Of a stretch of 64,000 nucleotides of DNA, positions 43,148 through 51,803 are shown one piece after another. Below the pieces are notes generated by a model that saw only the letters and a list, made by a program, of their open reading frames with translations, searched no databases and had not been told where the DNA came from. This DNA comes from Streptomyces mirabilis (GTDB lineage: Bacteria > Actinomycetota > Actinomycetes > Streptomycetales > Streptomycetaceae): NCBI RefSeq assembly GCF_039503195.1, contig NZ_JBCJKP010000001.1, forward strand, positions 9,982,001 to 10,046,000, in the 5' to 3' direction. Numbering within the stretch: the stretch's first letter is position 1; each line of letters begins with the position of its first letter. Made by a program: the position numbers and the translations under genes.

Positions 43148-43762
43148 TCACGCGGCATCCCCCCGTTCCAGCCGGGCCAGGATCGCGCGGCCGCGTGCGA
43201 CGATCTCGGGATCGCGGTGGGGGACACCCCAGGAGATGGCGCTCACGGCATCGAGCGCGGCCAGACACCGAAGGGAGCGCGCCTCCTTGTCGGCGAGCTC
43301 GCGGCCGTAGCCCTCGAAGAACGCGGCACGCGGGTCGGGCCGGCCCACCCACGGGCCGCAGGCGAGGCGGACGATGTCGAAGACCACGGCATGCGGCCGG
43401 GCCCGCTCCAGATCGACCACCGCCAGCCTGCCGGGCCCGGTGTCGAACAGCCAATTGCGTTCCTGGAAGTCGCCGTGAACGTAGCCGCGGGGCAGCGGGT
43501 CCAGCCGCGTCAGCTCGGCGGCATGGCGCCGTACGGTCTCCCGTTCCCGCTCGCCGATCAGGTCTTCGGCACTTTCCAAGTGCCGTTCGGCGCCGTGGAC
43601 CGCACGGGCTACTTCGGCTGCCGCTTCGGCGTGGTCCTGGGGACTGAGATCGCGCGGCCCGCCGTGGAAGCGGCTCAGCCAGGCACCGGCCTGGCGGTGT
43701 ACGGCGCGCTGCCGCGCCGGAGTGAGCGGGAGCGACGTGACCACTCGCCCGAGGTGAGTCAC
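43148..43762 (-). CDS. APH-like phosphotransferase lacking the N-lobe
   Basis: 204 residues. The catalytic loop HGDFQERNW (about 96-104) and the metal-binding VVDLERAR define the aminoglycoside-phosphotransferase fold. Full-length members are about 250-350 residues and begin with an ATP-binding N-lobe that is absent here. The start lies only 30 bases after the stop of the hydrolase gene, so there is no room for the missing part. It is either a truncated gene or a minimal member. The substrate class is unknown. Confidence 0.6.
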   Translation of the reverse strand: MTHLGRVVTSLPLTPARQRAVHRQAGAWLSRFHGGPRDLSPQDHAEAAAEVARAVHGAERHLESAEDLIGERERETVRRHAAELTRLDPLPRGYVHGDFQERNWLFDTGPGRLAVVDLERARPHAVVFDIVRLACGPWVGRPDPRAAFFEGYGRELADKEARSLRCLAALDAVSAISWGVPHRDPEIVARGRAILARLERGDAA

Positions 43763-43792
43763 CCGATCGAGGGATTGCCCCGGTCAGGAACG

Positions 43793-44848
43793 TCACTTGT
43801 CGCTCGCGACCCGGGCGAGCCAGTCGATCAGGATGCGGTTGACGTCCTCGGGCCGCTCCTGCTGGATCCAATGGCCGCAGTCGTCGAGGAGGTGGGAGGA
43901 GAGCAGGCCGGGCAGGGTGGTGGGGTAGGCCGCGATCGCGTCGGCCAGCCAGGTGGTGGACGCGTCCCGACCGCCACCGATGAACAGCGAGGGCTGGGTG
44001 AGGGGCGCACCGTCGTGGTCGGCCAGGTCCTCCCAGTCCCGGTCCATGTTCCGGTAGCGGTTCAGGGCCCCCGTCATCCCGGTCCGCTCGAACTCTCCCG
44101 CGTAGAGATCGAGGTCGTGCTCGTCGAGCCAGTGGGGCAGCCGACCGGTGGGGAAGCGGTCGCGCTGCGCGCCCCCCGGGCTCACGAAGTGCGGGTCCGG
44201 CGCGCCGGGTGCGGGCATGGTGTCGGCGGACAGCGCCGCGTACAGGCCCGCGAGCCAGCCGCGGACGTCGGGCTCGATCTCGGCCTCGGCCCGTCCGGGC
44301 TCCTGGAAGTAGGAGCCGTAGAACTCCTCGTCCCCGCCCATCTGCGCGAAGATCTCACTGGGGCGCTGGCCGCCGCGCGGGGCGTAGGGCACGCTGAGCA
44401 GTCCGACCGCACGGAACACGTCGGGGCGGACGAGGGCGGAGACGGCGGCGATGTTCGCACCCCAGTCGTGCCCGACGACGATCGCGGACTCCTCACCCAG
44501 GGCTTTCACCACGGCGACGTTGTCCTCCACCAGCTCGAGGATCCGGTACGCGGTCGGCGCCTCGGGCCTGGAGGAGCGGCCGTAGCCGCGGACGTCGACG
44601 GCGACCGCCCGGTAGCCGGCCGCGGCGAGTGCCGGAAGCTGGTGGCGCCAGGAGTACCAGGACTCCGGAAAACCGTGGACGAGCAGGACCAGTGGGCCGG
44701 TCCCCTGCTCCACCAGGTGGGTCCGCCCGGCGGGCGAGGGGACAAGACGGTGGATGCGGTCTGTTGTGGACGGCTGCGGCACGGATCCTCCCACGGGGCT
44801 CGACGCGTGGCCGGTGCGGCGAAGGGGCCGGAGCGGCCCGTTCGCCAT
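43793..44848 (-). CDS. Alpha/beta hydrolase, epoxide-hydrolase type
   Basis: 351 residues from ATG 44848 (GGAGG four bases upstream). Alpha/beta hydrolase fold with HGFPESWYSWRHQ for the oxyanion site, nucleophile Asp in VVGHDWGA, cap domain, acid residue region near GGRDAST, and the catalytic His in CGHWIQQE. The HGFPESW/GHDWGA pair is characteristic of soluble epoxide hydrolases, with fluoroacetate dehalogenase a relative. Cytoplasmic; the natural epoxide is unknown. The APH-like gene follows on the same strand. Confidence 0.88.
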   Translation of the reverse strand: MANGPLRPLRRTGHASSPVGGSVPQPSTTDRIHRLVPSPAGRTHLVEQGTGPLVLLVHGFPESWYSWRHQLPALAAAGYRAVAVDVRGYGRSSRPEAPTAYRILELVEDNVAVVKALGEESAIVVGHDWGANIAAVSALVRPDVFRAVGLLSVPYAPRGGQRPSEIFAQMGGDEEFYGSYFQEPGRAEAEIEPDVRGWLAGLYAALSADTMPAPGAPDPHFVSPGGAQRDRFPTGRLPHWLDEHDLDLYAGEFERTGMTGALNRYRNMDRDWEDLADHDGAPLTQPSLFIGGGRDASTTWLADAIAAYPTTLPGLLSSHLLDDCGHWIQQERPEDVNRILIDWLARVASDK

Positions 44849-44968
44849 GCGGCCTCCGGTACTACCGACGATCATGCGGCGGTCGGTGCGGCGCGAGCCA
44901 AGCCTGTTGCCGATTCGGCAAAACGCGCCCCGTGGTCGCGGGGCGTGTCGATGATCGGCCGACGCGTC

Positions 44969-45325
44969 CTAGGCGCCGTGCGCGGCGGCGCGGCGCTGCC
45001 GTTTGCCGAGTGGGGCCTGGGACAGGTCCTCGGCCTTCGACCTGAGGTTCTTGTATCCGTAGCCGCGCTCGGTCAGCCACGCCTCCGCGGCGGCCTCGGC
45101 GCGCTCGGTCGCCTCCAGGATGTCCTCCTCCGCCTCTCCCGAGTCCAGGAACCGGAACGTGAAGGCGGGCCGGGCCGCGAGGTCGTAGCTGAGGTGCCCC
45201 TCGGGGGTGAAGGCGGCGTGCAGCACGTCGTGCGCGGACGCGCGGGCAAGGAGCTCGGCGCGTTGCTCCGCGCCGAGCCCGTCGAAGACGCCGCGGACGG
45301 TGACGCGGAAGGTACGTGTGCTCAT
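44969..45325 (-). CDS. DUF6204-like small protein
   Basis: 118 residues. TFRVTVRGVFDGL at the start, LLARASAHDVLHAAFTPEGHLSYDLAARPAFTFRF in the middle and a basic Arg/Lys-rich end match a small actinobacterial family of unknown function. Beta-alpha pattern, soluble. It stands alone, with the hydrolase gene 120 bases downstream. Confidence 0.75.
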   Translation of the reverse strand: MSTRTFRVTVRGVFDGLGAEQRAELLARASAHDVLHAAFTPEGHLSYDLAARPAFTFRFLDSGEAEEDILEATERAEAAAEAWLTERGYGYKNLRSKAEDLSQAPLGKRQRRAAAHGA

Positions 45326-45482
45326 CCGGCGACCCTAACCAGCGGGCTCGGTGGGACACCACCGTGTTTTTTCGCGAGACGGCCGTCGGCTGAACATCGC
45401 ACTGCGGGGAATGGCTCGCCGAAAGCGTGCCTCTCGCCGGGCGCCGGTCTGGTCACCCGCCACCGCCGCTTCGGCGCGGAGG

Positions 45483-46220
45483 TCACGCGGCGTCGTGGAG
45501 GACCAGGCCCAGTGTGTGACGCCGCCCGGAACGGACGGTGCTCACGCCGTGCCGCATCGGTCCGGTCGACCAGCCGCGCCGGGAGGCGACGGGCCGGTCG
45601 CGGGTGGTGAAGATCAGCCCGTGCCCCTGTGGGAGAGTCGTGGACGATCCCCGCGACTGCGCCCGGGGCCGCTGCTCGGTCATGATGAACTCGCCGCCGG
45701 TGAAGTCGACGCCGGGTGCGTCGAGGCCGATGACGACCTGGAGCGGAAACACCATCGCGCCGAACACATCGCGGTGCAGCGCGTTCCAGTCGCCGGGCCC
45801 GTAACGCAGCAGGATCTGAGCGGACTTGGTCTGCCCGGCCGCGTGGCACATCGCCAGCCACTCCTCCAGGTCCTCGGGCCAGGGAGCCGGCTGCCGGAGC
45901 TTGTCGGCCCAGTCCCGGGCGACGGGCAGCAGCTGCGGATACAACGACTCGCGCAACTCACTTATCAAGTCGGGCAGTTCATGGGTGAAGTAGCGGTACT
46001 GGCCGGAACCGAAGCGGTGGCGGGCCATGTCGACGGTGGTGCGGAAGCGGTCGGCCTCGTCGTAGAGCGCCTTGATCCCGTGGCATTCGTCGGGGGTCAG
46101 CAGTCGAGTGGTCAGTGCGTGCCCGTGCTCGTTCAGCTCGTCGGTCAGTGCGGTCCAGTCGTTCGCCGCGACGCGGTCGGCGACCGGACCCGCCGGGTGG
46201 GTGGTGTCGAGCGTGTTCAT
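45483..46220 (-). CDS. 2OG-Fe(II) oxygenase, likely alkylation repair
   Basis: 245 residues from ATG 46220. The double-stranded beta-helix iron site is seen as H149-x-D151 (NALHRDVFG) and His224 (PMRHGVSTV), with a 2-oxoglutarate-binding Arg nearby (RSGRRHTLGL). Such enzymes oxidise alkyl groups or prolyl residues. It directly follows the Ogt methyltransferase gene (14-base gap), and this pairing supports an AlkB-like role in reversing DNA or RNA alkylation. The substrate is not proven by sequence. Confidence 0.82.
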   Translation of the reverse strand: MNTLDTTHPAGPVADRVAANDWTALTDELNEHGHALTTRLLTPDECHGIKALYDEADRFRTTVDMARHRFGSGQYRYFTHELPDLISELRESLYPQLLPVARDWADKLRQPAPWPEDLEEWLAMCHAAGQTKSAQILLRYGPGDWNALHRDVFGAMVFPLQVVIGLDAPGVDFTGGEFIMTEQRPRAQSRGSSTTLPQGHGLIFTTRDRPVASRRGWSTGPMRHGVSTVRSGRRHTLGLVLHDAA

Positions 46221-46234
46221 GATGGTGGCGATCC

Positions 46235-46744
46235 TCAGGTGGCCGGGCGTGCGTGCTCCAGGTCGAGGAGCTGCTGCTTGCGCTCCAGACCGGCGGCGTA
46301 CCCCGTGAGGGAGCCACTGGCGCCGATCACGCGATGGCAGGGGCGTACGAGCAGCAGCGGGTTCGCGCCGATCGCCGTGCCCACGGCGCGCACGGCGGCC
46401 CTCGACGCGCCGATCCGCGCGGCGATCTCTCCGTAGCTGACGGTCGTGCCGTACGGGACGGTCTCCACCGCCTTCCACACCCGCTGCTGGAAGTCGCTGC
46501 CCGCGCCGCTCACGTATTCGATGTCGAAGTCGGTCAGCACCCCGTCGAAGTACGAGCGCAGCTGCGAGACGATCTCGGTGAACGCCTTCTCGTCCCTGGT
46601 CCAGCCGTCCTGGACGACGGCGCCGGACTTCTGGCAGGGCATGGACAGCGAGACCAGCGCCGTGCCGCCCTTCGCGGTGACCGACTCCTCGCCCACCAGC
46701 AGCAGCTCGCCCAGAGGGCTGTCGATCGTTGTGTACACCGGCAT
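46235..46744 (-). CDS. ogt: Methylated-DNA--cysteine S-methyltransferase
   Basis: 169 residues from ATG 46744 (AAAGGA upstream). The active cysteine lies in PCHRVIG (C136). The C-terminal helix-turn-helix (SYGEIAARIGASRAAVRAVG) inserts into DNA, and the N-terminal ribonuclease-like domain is present. It transfers methyl groups from O6-methylguanine to its own Cys in a suicide reaction. Adjacent to the 2OG oxygenase, forming a two-gene direct-reversal repair unit. Confidence 0.94.
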   Translation of the reverse strand: MPVYTTIDSPLGELLLVGEESVTAKGGTALVSLSMPCQKSGAVVQDGWTRDEKAFTEIVSQLRSYFDGVLTDFDIEYVSGAGSDFQQRVWKAVETVPYGTTVSYGEIAARIGASRAAVRAVGTAIGANPLLLVRPCHRVIGASGSLTGYAAGLERKQQLLDLEHARPAT

Positions 46745-46922
46745 CGGTCGTGTCCTTTCGAAGTGTGTCTTCGCCGTCCACTCTGCGCCATGGCCGTCAC
46801 CACGGCTGGCGGAAATCGGACGCGGCGCACGGAAACGAAGGCGCACGAGAACGAAGAGGACCCGTGGACCGTTCACACGCGGTCCACGGGTCCTGTCACT
46901 CAGCTCGTCCCCGGGGCGGGGA

Positions 46923-48872
46923 TCAACGTCGTACGAGCCGTACGGACAGCCCGTCCAGCGAGTACACGGGCACGGCCCGGTATCCGTCCGCCTCGACCGT
47001 GATACGGGCGAACTGGCCGCGCAGCGACGACGTCCGGAGCACCGGGACGGTGGTGCCGGGGACCGGCGGCCGGTCGGCGTCCAGCCGCAGCGTGAGCGCG
47101 CTGTCCCGGCTCAGTACGACCCGTCGCTCCACCGTCAGCGCGGGCACGCGGCCCGCACGGAGCGTCGCCTCCAGGCTCGCGCCGGACGCCTGCGTGTAGC
47201 TGCCGCGCACGCGTGCGGACGACGCCGCACCGACCCGCAGGGTCCCGCCGTCCACCCGTACGTCGCCGCATCCCAGCGCACCTGTCGAACCGGTCGTCAG
47301 CACGCCCTCCTCCAGCACGGTGCCGCCCGTGTGGGCGTTGTGGCCCGTCAGGGTCAGCGCACCGGTGCCGCGCTTGACCAGCCGGCCGCACCCGGAGATG
47401 TCGTTGCGCCAGGTGTCGGCCGCGCTGAAGCCCCCGTCGGCGGCGTTCATGGTGACGTTCACGTCGGAGTCGAAGGCCCCGTACCCGTCCGCGGCGGCGA
47501 ACAGGTTGAGTCGGCCCCACTGCTCGAAGCCGTCGAGCAGCACGTACCCGGAAGGCAGGGCGGTCGTGCGGAGCACCTCGCGGCGCTGGGCGGCGTCGAG
47601 GTAGGGCAGCCGCGTCTCCAGCAGGACCTCGGCGCCCTTGGGCACGGTCATGCTCTCGGAGCGGCCGTGCCGGGTGAGGACGTACGTCAGCCGGGGGGTG
47701 AGCGCGCGGGCGTTGGCGGCCCGGTCGGCGTGCGGGTCGGTGGCGACGTCCGCCGAGTGGGCGTAGGCGTACAGGGTGTCCGCCGTCGAACCGGTCCGCT
47801 GCTGGAAGTACGCGGCGGCCTGGGCGCGCGCCGCGGCCTTGAGGGCGGCGTTGGCCGGGTCGGCCAGCGTGGCGGCGGCCAGGGCGGTGGCCATGATCCG
47901 GCCGCCGATGACGTCGACGGTGGAGTGCATGCCCGCCATGATCCGGGTGTGGCTGAGCTCGTAGGCGCGTGCCACCAGCTCCTGGAAGCGCTCGGGCACC
48001 GCGTACGCGTACGCGAGCCCCGCCAGGTGGAAGGCGTTGGTGTGGCCGCTGGGGAAGCCGCCGTCGTCGGCCGCGGTCGTGCCACGCTGCCACAGCAGTT
48101 GCGGGGCGACGATCACGTCGGAGTCGTAGACCGGGAAGCCGAGCGCGTCGACCTTCCCCGTGTCGACGACCTCGCTGTTCTCGTTCATGCGCCACGGACG
48201 CGGGTACTGGAAGGCGTACTTGCCGGGGTTGCCGGAGGCGTACGGGCCGCGCACCGTGTCCACCAGCTCGGCGACCTTGCCGAGCGCCGAGTCGTGCGAA
48301 CCGGCACCCAGCGCGGAGCCCGCCGGAGCGTCGGCCGGCACGGCGTCGTTGATCTTTCCGGAAGGAGTGCCGTCAGGAGCGCTGGTGATGGAGGTGACCG
48401 CCTTGGCGCCCGTCTTGTACAGGTCGGCCAGCGGACCCAGGCCGGCGATCATCGCGTAACTCTGGTGCTGCCGGTCGTAGATGAACGCCTCCTTCGCCTG
48501 TGCGTCGGTGCGGGCGTGCGTGATGCGGGCGCAGTAGCGCATGTTGGCGCGCAGCACCTCGGGCATGAGCGGCGTGCCCGTGTTCCAGGCTCCGCCGGTC
48601 TTCCACACCTTGCTCATGCCGCCGAGGATCCTGACCACCGCGTTGGTCTCGGGCGTCAGGTTGGCGAGGACGTTCGTGGTGTAGTCGTCCACGAAGGCGG
48701 CGGGGCTCGTCGCGGCCTTCGCGTCCGCGGCGGCGAGCCAGGTGACGACGGTCGGAGCGGCCAGCAGCCCCGCCGAGGCGCCGAGCGAGTTGCGCAGGAA
48801 CACCCGTCGGTTCAGGGCGCGTTCACGTATGGAGATCGAGGGGACGGACTGCTGCCCGGCTGGTGACGGCAT
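46923..48872 (-). CDS. Tat-exported PAP2 enzyme with autotransporter-type repeat
   Basis: 649 residues from ATG 48872 (AGGAGAGG upstream). Twin-arginine signal R22-R23 (NRRVFLRNSL...) with a hydrophobic core to about 50. The middle is a PAP2/vanadium-haloperoxidase domain: GGFPSGHTNAF and TRIMAGMHSTVDVIGG carry the phosphate-binding Ser-Gly-His and the second His. From about 502 a passenger-associated transport repeat (GTGALTLTGHNAHTGGTVLEEG) and a beta-rich tail follow, normally seen in Gram-negative autotransporters. Probably a secreted acid phosphatase. Confidence 0.85.
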   Translation of the reverse strand: MPSPAGQQSVPSISIRERALNRRVFLRNSLGASAGLLAAPTVVTWLAAADAKAATSPAAFVDDYTTNVLANLTPETNAVVRILGGMSKVWKTGGAWNTGTPLMPEVLRANMRYCARITHARTDAQAKEAFIYDRQHQSYAMIAGLGPLADLYKTGAKAVTSITSAPDGTPSGKINDAVPADAPAGSALGAGSHDSALGKVAELVDTVRGPYASGNPGKYAFQYPRPWRMNENSEVVDTGKVDALGFPVYDSDVIVAPQLLWQRGTTAADDGGFPSGHTNAFHLAGLAYAYAVPERFQELVARAYELSHTRIMAGMHSTVDVIGGRIMATALAAATLADPANAALKAAARAQAAAYFQQRTGSTADTLYAYAHSADVATDPHADRAANARALTPRLTYVLTRHGRSESMTVPKGAEVLLETRLPYLDAAQRREVLRTTALPSGYVLLDGFEQWGRLNLFAAADGYGAFDSDVNVTMNAADGGFSAADTWRNDISGCGRLVKRGTGALTLTGHNAHTGGTVLEEGVLTTGSTGALGCGDVRVDGGTLRVGAASSARVRGSYTQASGASLEATLRAGRVPALTVERRVVLSRDSALTLRLDADRPPVPGTTVPVLRTSSLRGQFARITVEADGYRAVPVYSLDGLSVRLVRR

Positions 48873-49169
48873 GGATGTGCCTCTCCTGAGTGGAATGGGT
48901 CCTCCGACAGCCGGGTGAAGTCGTGAAGCGACTGTGCCCCTGTGGTGAGGACGAGTCATACGAGCGAAGATCTACGGCCGATTCATGTCACGCTTGCGAA
49001 GCGCGGGGGGCGGCAAAGTGTCGTACGGGCAAATGCGCCGACCCTGTGCGCCCGTTGTGCGGGCGAACGCGCTCCCGGCGCCGGCTACTTGTCCGGCGCC
49101 CGCACCGCGGCAACGCGTGCTGCCCCGCGAGGCGCCGGTCGCCCGCGAGCATCGCGCCACCCGGTCCCC

Positions 49170-50075
49170 TCATACGAGGGCATGCGCCAACGCCACGGCC
49201 CCCTCGACCGGTGCCGCCCGCAACGGCCTGGGCCGTGCCCCGGGTACGCACTCGGTGAGTGACGTCGTGAAGGAGGTGTACAGGGCGGGTTGGGAGAGCA
49301 CGGTGCTGCCGGCGACCACCACGTCGTCGACGGCGACCCCGCGCTCGGCGAGCCGCACGACGAGCGCGGCGAGCGACCGGCCCCCGTCGGCTATCACCGA
49401 TCGCGCGATCCGGGAACCTCGCTCCGCGGCCGCGAACACGACGGGCGCGTGCCGACCCCACTCGGCCGACACGTCCGTCGCGCTCTCCAGCGCGGCGCCC
49501 AGGGCGGGCACCTCAGTCACCCCGAACGCGGCGGTGAGCCCCTGGGCGAGTTCGTCCGGGGCTTCACCACGGTCGTGCGCCGCCCACACGGCGCGCGCCG
49601 CTTCCCGTACGAGACCGGCGGAGCCGCCCTCGTCACCGAGCGCCGCACCCCAGCCTCCGACCTGAACGGGGCTGCCGTCGGCCAGTCGCCCCACCGCCAC
49701 CGAGCCGGTGCCGGCCACGAGTCCGACACCTTTGTCCAGCCCCGCGGCGGGAACGAGGAGTTCGGCGTCGCCCACCACCAGACAGGGCACGTGGAGGACC
49801 GCTTCCAGCGCCGAGCGGAGCTCCGCACATTGCCGAGGCGTCTCGCAGGCGTGCCCGCCGACGGCCAGTGCGGCTGGGCGGGTGTCGACGGGCAGGGCCT
49901 CGTGGACCAGTGCCGTCAGCCAGCGGGCGGCGGCGGCCGGTTCGTGCGGCCGCCAGCCGCTGCTCGGCCGGAGGTGTTCGGCGACCGGGGCCGCGCCGAC
50001 GAGGGCGCGGAGATGGGTCTTGGTGCCTCCCACGTCGATACCGACCACGAGCGGGGAAGAAGGAGTGTCCTGCAC
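49170..50075 (-). CDS. BadF/BadG-family N-acetylglucosamine-type sugar kinase
   Basis: 301 residues from GTG 50075 (AGAGGA five bases upstream). Actin-like ATPase fold: VVGIDVGGTKTHLRAL phosphate-1 loop, the middle VAGTGSVAVG loop, GGWGAALGDEGG, and adenosine-site VVVAGSTVLSQP. The family phosphorylates N-acetylglucosamine or other amino sugars. Divergent from the ROK regulator and the ABC sugar operon, so it probably phosphorylates the imported sugar. The frame stays open far upstream, but resemblance starts here. Confidence 0.85.
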   Translation of the reverse strand: MQDTPSSPLVVGIDVGGTKTHLRALVGAAPVAEHLRPSSGWRPHEPAAAARWLTALVHEALPVDTRPAALAVGGHACETPRQCAELRSALEAVLHVPCLVVGDAELLVPAAGLDKGVGLVAGTGSVAVGRLADGSPVQVGGWGAALGDEGGSAGLVREAARAVWAAHDRGEAPDELAQGLTAAFGVTEVPALGAALESATDVSAEWGRHAPVVFAAAERGSRIARSVIADGGRSLAALVVRLAERGVAVDDVVVAGSTVLSQPALYTSFTTSLTECVPGARPRPLRAAPVEGAVALAHALV

Positions 50076-50229
50076 GGATCCTCTTTCGTCGTCTGGGCGA
50101 AGAGCGCCGAGGAGCATGGCACTGTGCTGAGACGGCGGGCGAACCGTGTCCGGTCGAACAGGAGTTGAGCGAGTCGGGAAGCCCCGGGACGGGCTTCTTG
50201 CGGAGCACGGCAGGCGAGTACCGGACTTC

Positions 50230-50264
50230 GTTAGGAAGTTAACTAACCAAGTACAGTGCGTCAA
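50230..50264 (-). promoter_or_regulatory. Promoter and operator of the sugar-kinase gene
   Basis: On the minus strand TTGACG (50259-50264) and TAACTT (50236-50241) are separated by 17 bases. AGTTAACT (50238-50245) is a palindrome inside a larger GTTAG...CTAAC inverted repeat (50230-50247) that covers the -10 box. Its position between the kinase and the ROK regulator suggests a ROK operator. Confidence 0.65.
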
Positions 50265-50383
50265 GAGTTGTCGCGCAGTCGATCGACGGGACGCCGCCGG
50301 AGGGCGGCGCCGCGCGGCACGAGGGCATCGCATCGCCGCATTCCGTCACCCGGGGAGCGCGGCCCCTGACCCATGGGGGAACT

Positions 50384-51529
50384 GTGGAACACGTCGTGAC
50401 TGAAGCCCCCCGCCTCACCGAGAGCGCCAGCGCGGTGTTCGCCGTCCTGGCCCAGGCCGGCAGCGCCACCCGGCCGCAGCTGGCGAGCCTCGCGGGGCTG
50501 TCCAAGCCGACGGTCTCCGCCGCCGTCGCGGAACTGGAGAGCGCCCGGCTGGCCACCCACTCCGGCACCGCGTCCAGCGGCACCGGCCGCTCCGCGGCCG
50601 TTTACGGCCTGGGGCCCGCCTCCGGCTCGGTCCTCGCCGTCGACCTGGGCCCGGCCCGCACCCGGGTGCGCGGCTGTGCCCTGGACGGCACCCTGCTCGC
50701 CGAGGCGGCCACCCCGCGGGCCCGGGCCGCCGACGCCGTCCGCGAGGCGCTGGCCGCGCTGCCCGCCGGTGCCCCGCTGCGGGCCATCGTGGTCGCCGTC
50801 GGTGATGTCACCGAAGCCGACCGTGCGGGCACCGGCATGCGCCCGGCGACCGCCAAGGCCGGGCCCGTCTTCGACGCCGTGTCCGTCGCGCTGCCGCCGG
50901 GCGTGCCCGTCCACCTGGAGAACAACGTCAACTGCGCGGCCCTCGCCGAACTGCAGGAGGGCGCCGCGCGGGGCCGTCGTACCTTCGGCTATCTGCGGAT
51001 CGGCGTCGGTATCGGTCTCGGCATCGTCATCGGCGGCCAGGTGCTGCGCGGGGCCAACGGCGCGGCCGGTGAGCTGGCCCGGCTGCCGTATCCCTGGGAC
51101 GACGACCGGGAGCCGCGTCAGGAGGCTCTGGAGGCCTATGTCGGCTCGCACGCCCTGCTCCGCCGGGCCGCCCGGGCCTGGCGGGCCGGTGACGGCCCGC
51201 GCCCCCGTACTGCCGAGCGGCTTTTCGCGCTGGCCGCCGCGGGCCGGGAACCCGCCCGCGGGCTCGTCGCCCGGCACGCCGCCGACGTGGGCCGGCTGGC
51301 CGCCGCCGTGACCGCCGTACTGGACCCTGGGCTGATCGTGCTGGGCGGCAGCACGGGCGCCGATCCGCAGCTCCTGCCGGGGGTGCGGGCCGAACTGGGC
51401 CGGCTCAGCTGGCCCACCGAGGTGGTCAGCAGCCAGATCGGGGATCTCGGTACCGTCGTGGGTGCCGCCCGGCTCGCCGTGGCCAAGGGAGTCCAAAACG
51501 TGACCGAAGGCGCGCAGGCGAAGGATTGA
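50384..51529 (+). CDS. ROK family transcriptional regulator
   Basis: 381 residues from GTG 50384 (GGGGGA upstream; GTG 50396 possible). The N-terminal winged helix-turn-helix (about 15-65: TRPQLASLAGLSKPTVSAAVAELE) is fused to a ROK sugar-kinase-like sensor domain (LAVDLGPARTRVRG, GIGLGIVIGGQVLRGANGAAGE). The canonical zinc-binding cysteines of ROK kinases are not seen. Such proteins repress sugar uptake genes until a sugar ligand binds. It lies between the kinase and the ABC operon, controlling both by position. Confidence 0.88.
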   Translation: MEHVVTEAPRLTESASAVFAVLAQAGSATRPQLASLAGLSKPTVSAAVAELESARLATHSGTASSGTGRSAAVYGLGPASGSVLAVDLGPARTRVRGCALDGTLLAEAATPRARAADAVREALAALPAGAPLRAIVVAVGDVTEADRAGTGMRPATAKAGPVFDAVSVALPPGVPVHLENNVNCAALAELQEGAARGRRTFGYLRIGVGIGLGIVIGGQVLRGANGAAGELARLPYPWDDDREPRQEALEAYVGSHALLRRAARAWRAGDGPRPRTAERLFALAAAGREPARGLVARHAADVGRLAAAVTAVLDPGLIVLGGSTGADPQLLPGVRAELGRLSWPTEVVSSQIGDLGTVVGAARLAVAKGVQNVTEGAQAKD

Positions 51530-51552
51530 CGGCCTACTTATCGGTCTGCCAA

Positions 51553-51569
51553 TGTCCGGACAAGCGCTT
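51553..51569. promoter_or_regulatory. Adjacent palindromes upstream of the ABC operon
   Basis: TGTCCGGACA (51553-51562) and AAGCGCTT (51562-51569) are perfect palindromes sharing one base, 235 bases before the lipoprotein start and just after the ROK stop. The second resembles the core of catabolite and LacI/ROK-type operators. Candidate operator of the ABC operon. Confidence 0.45.
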
Positions 51570-51803
51570 TCTAAGTCGGCCGGGACGCCGACTTGGGGTG
51601 AGCGTCCCGGCCGTACCCAGACGTACGGCAGCCCGGCGAGGGCGTGCTCGCGGGCGGCGGCCGTCGAGGCCGGGGACCCCACCCGTCAAGGCGACACGGC
51701 CGGGCGAGGCCGTGCCCCCGGAAAGCGAAATCTCCCGCGAAATGCACCCGTGCCGCCTCGGCTGGCGCCGTGCTTCTTCCGCTACGACGAAAAGGGATTG
51801 AAG

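Noticed and set aside
43148..43762. Aminoglycoside resistance gene
   Set aside because: The APH fold is shared by many kinases. N-lobe missing and no specific similarity visible.
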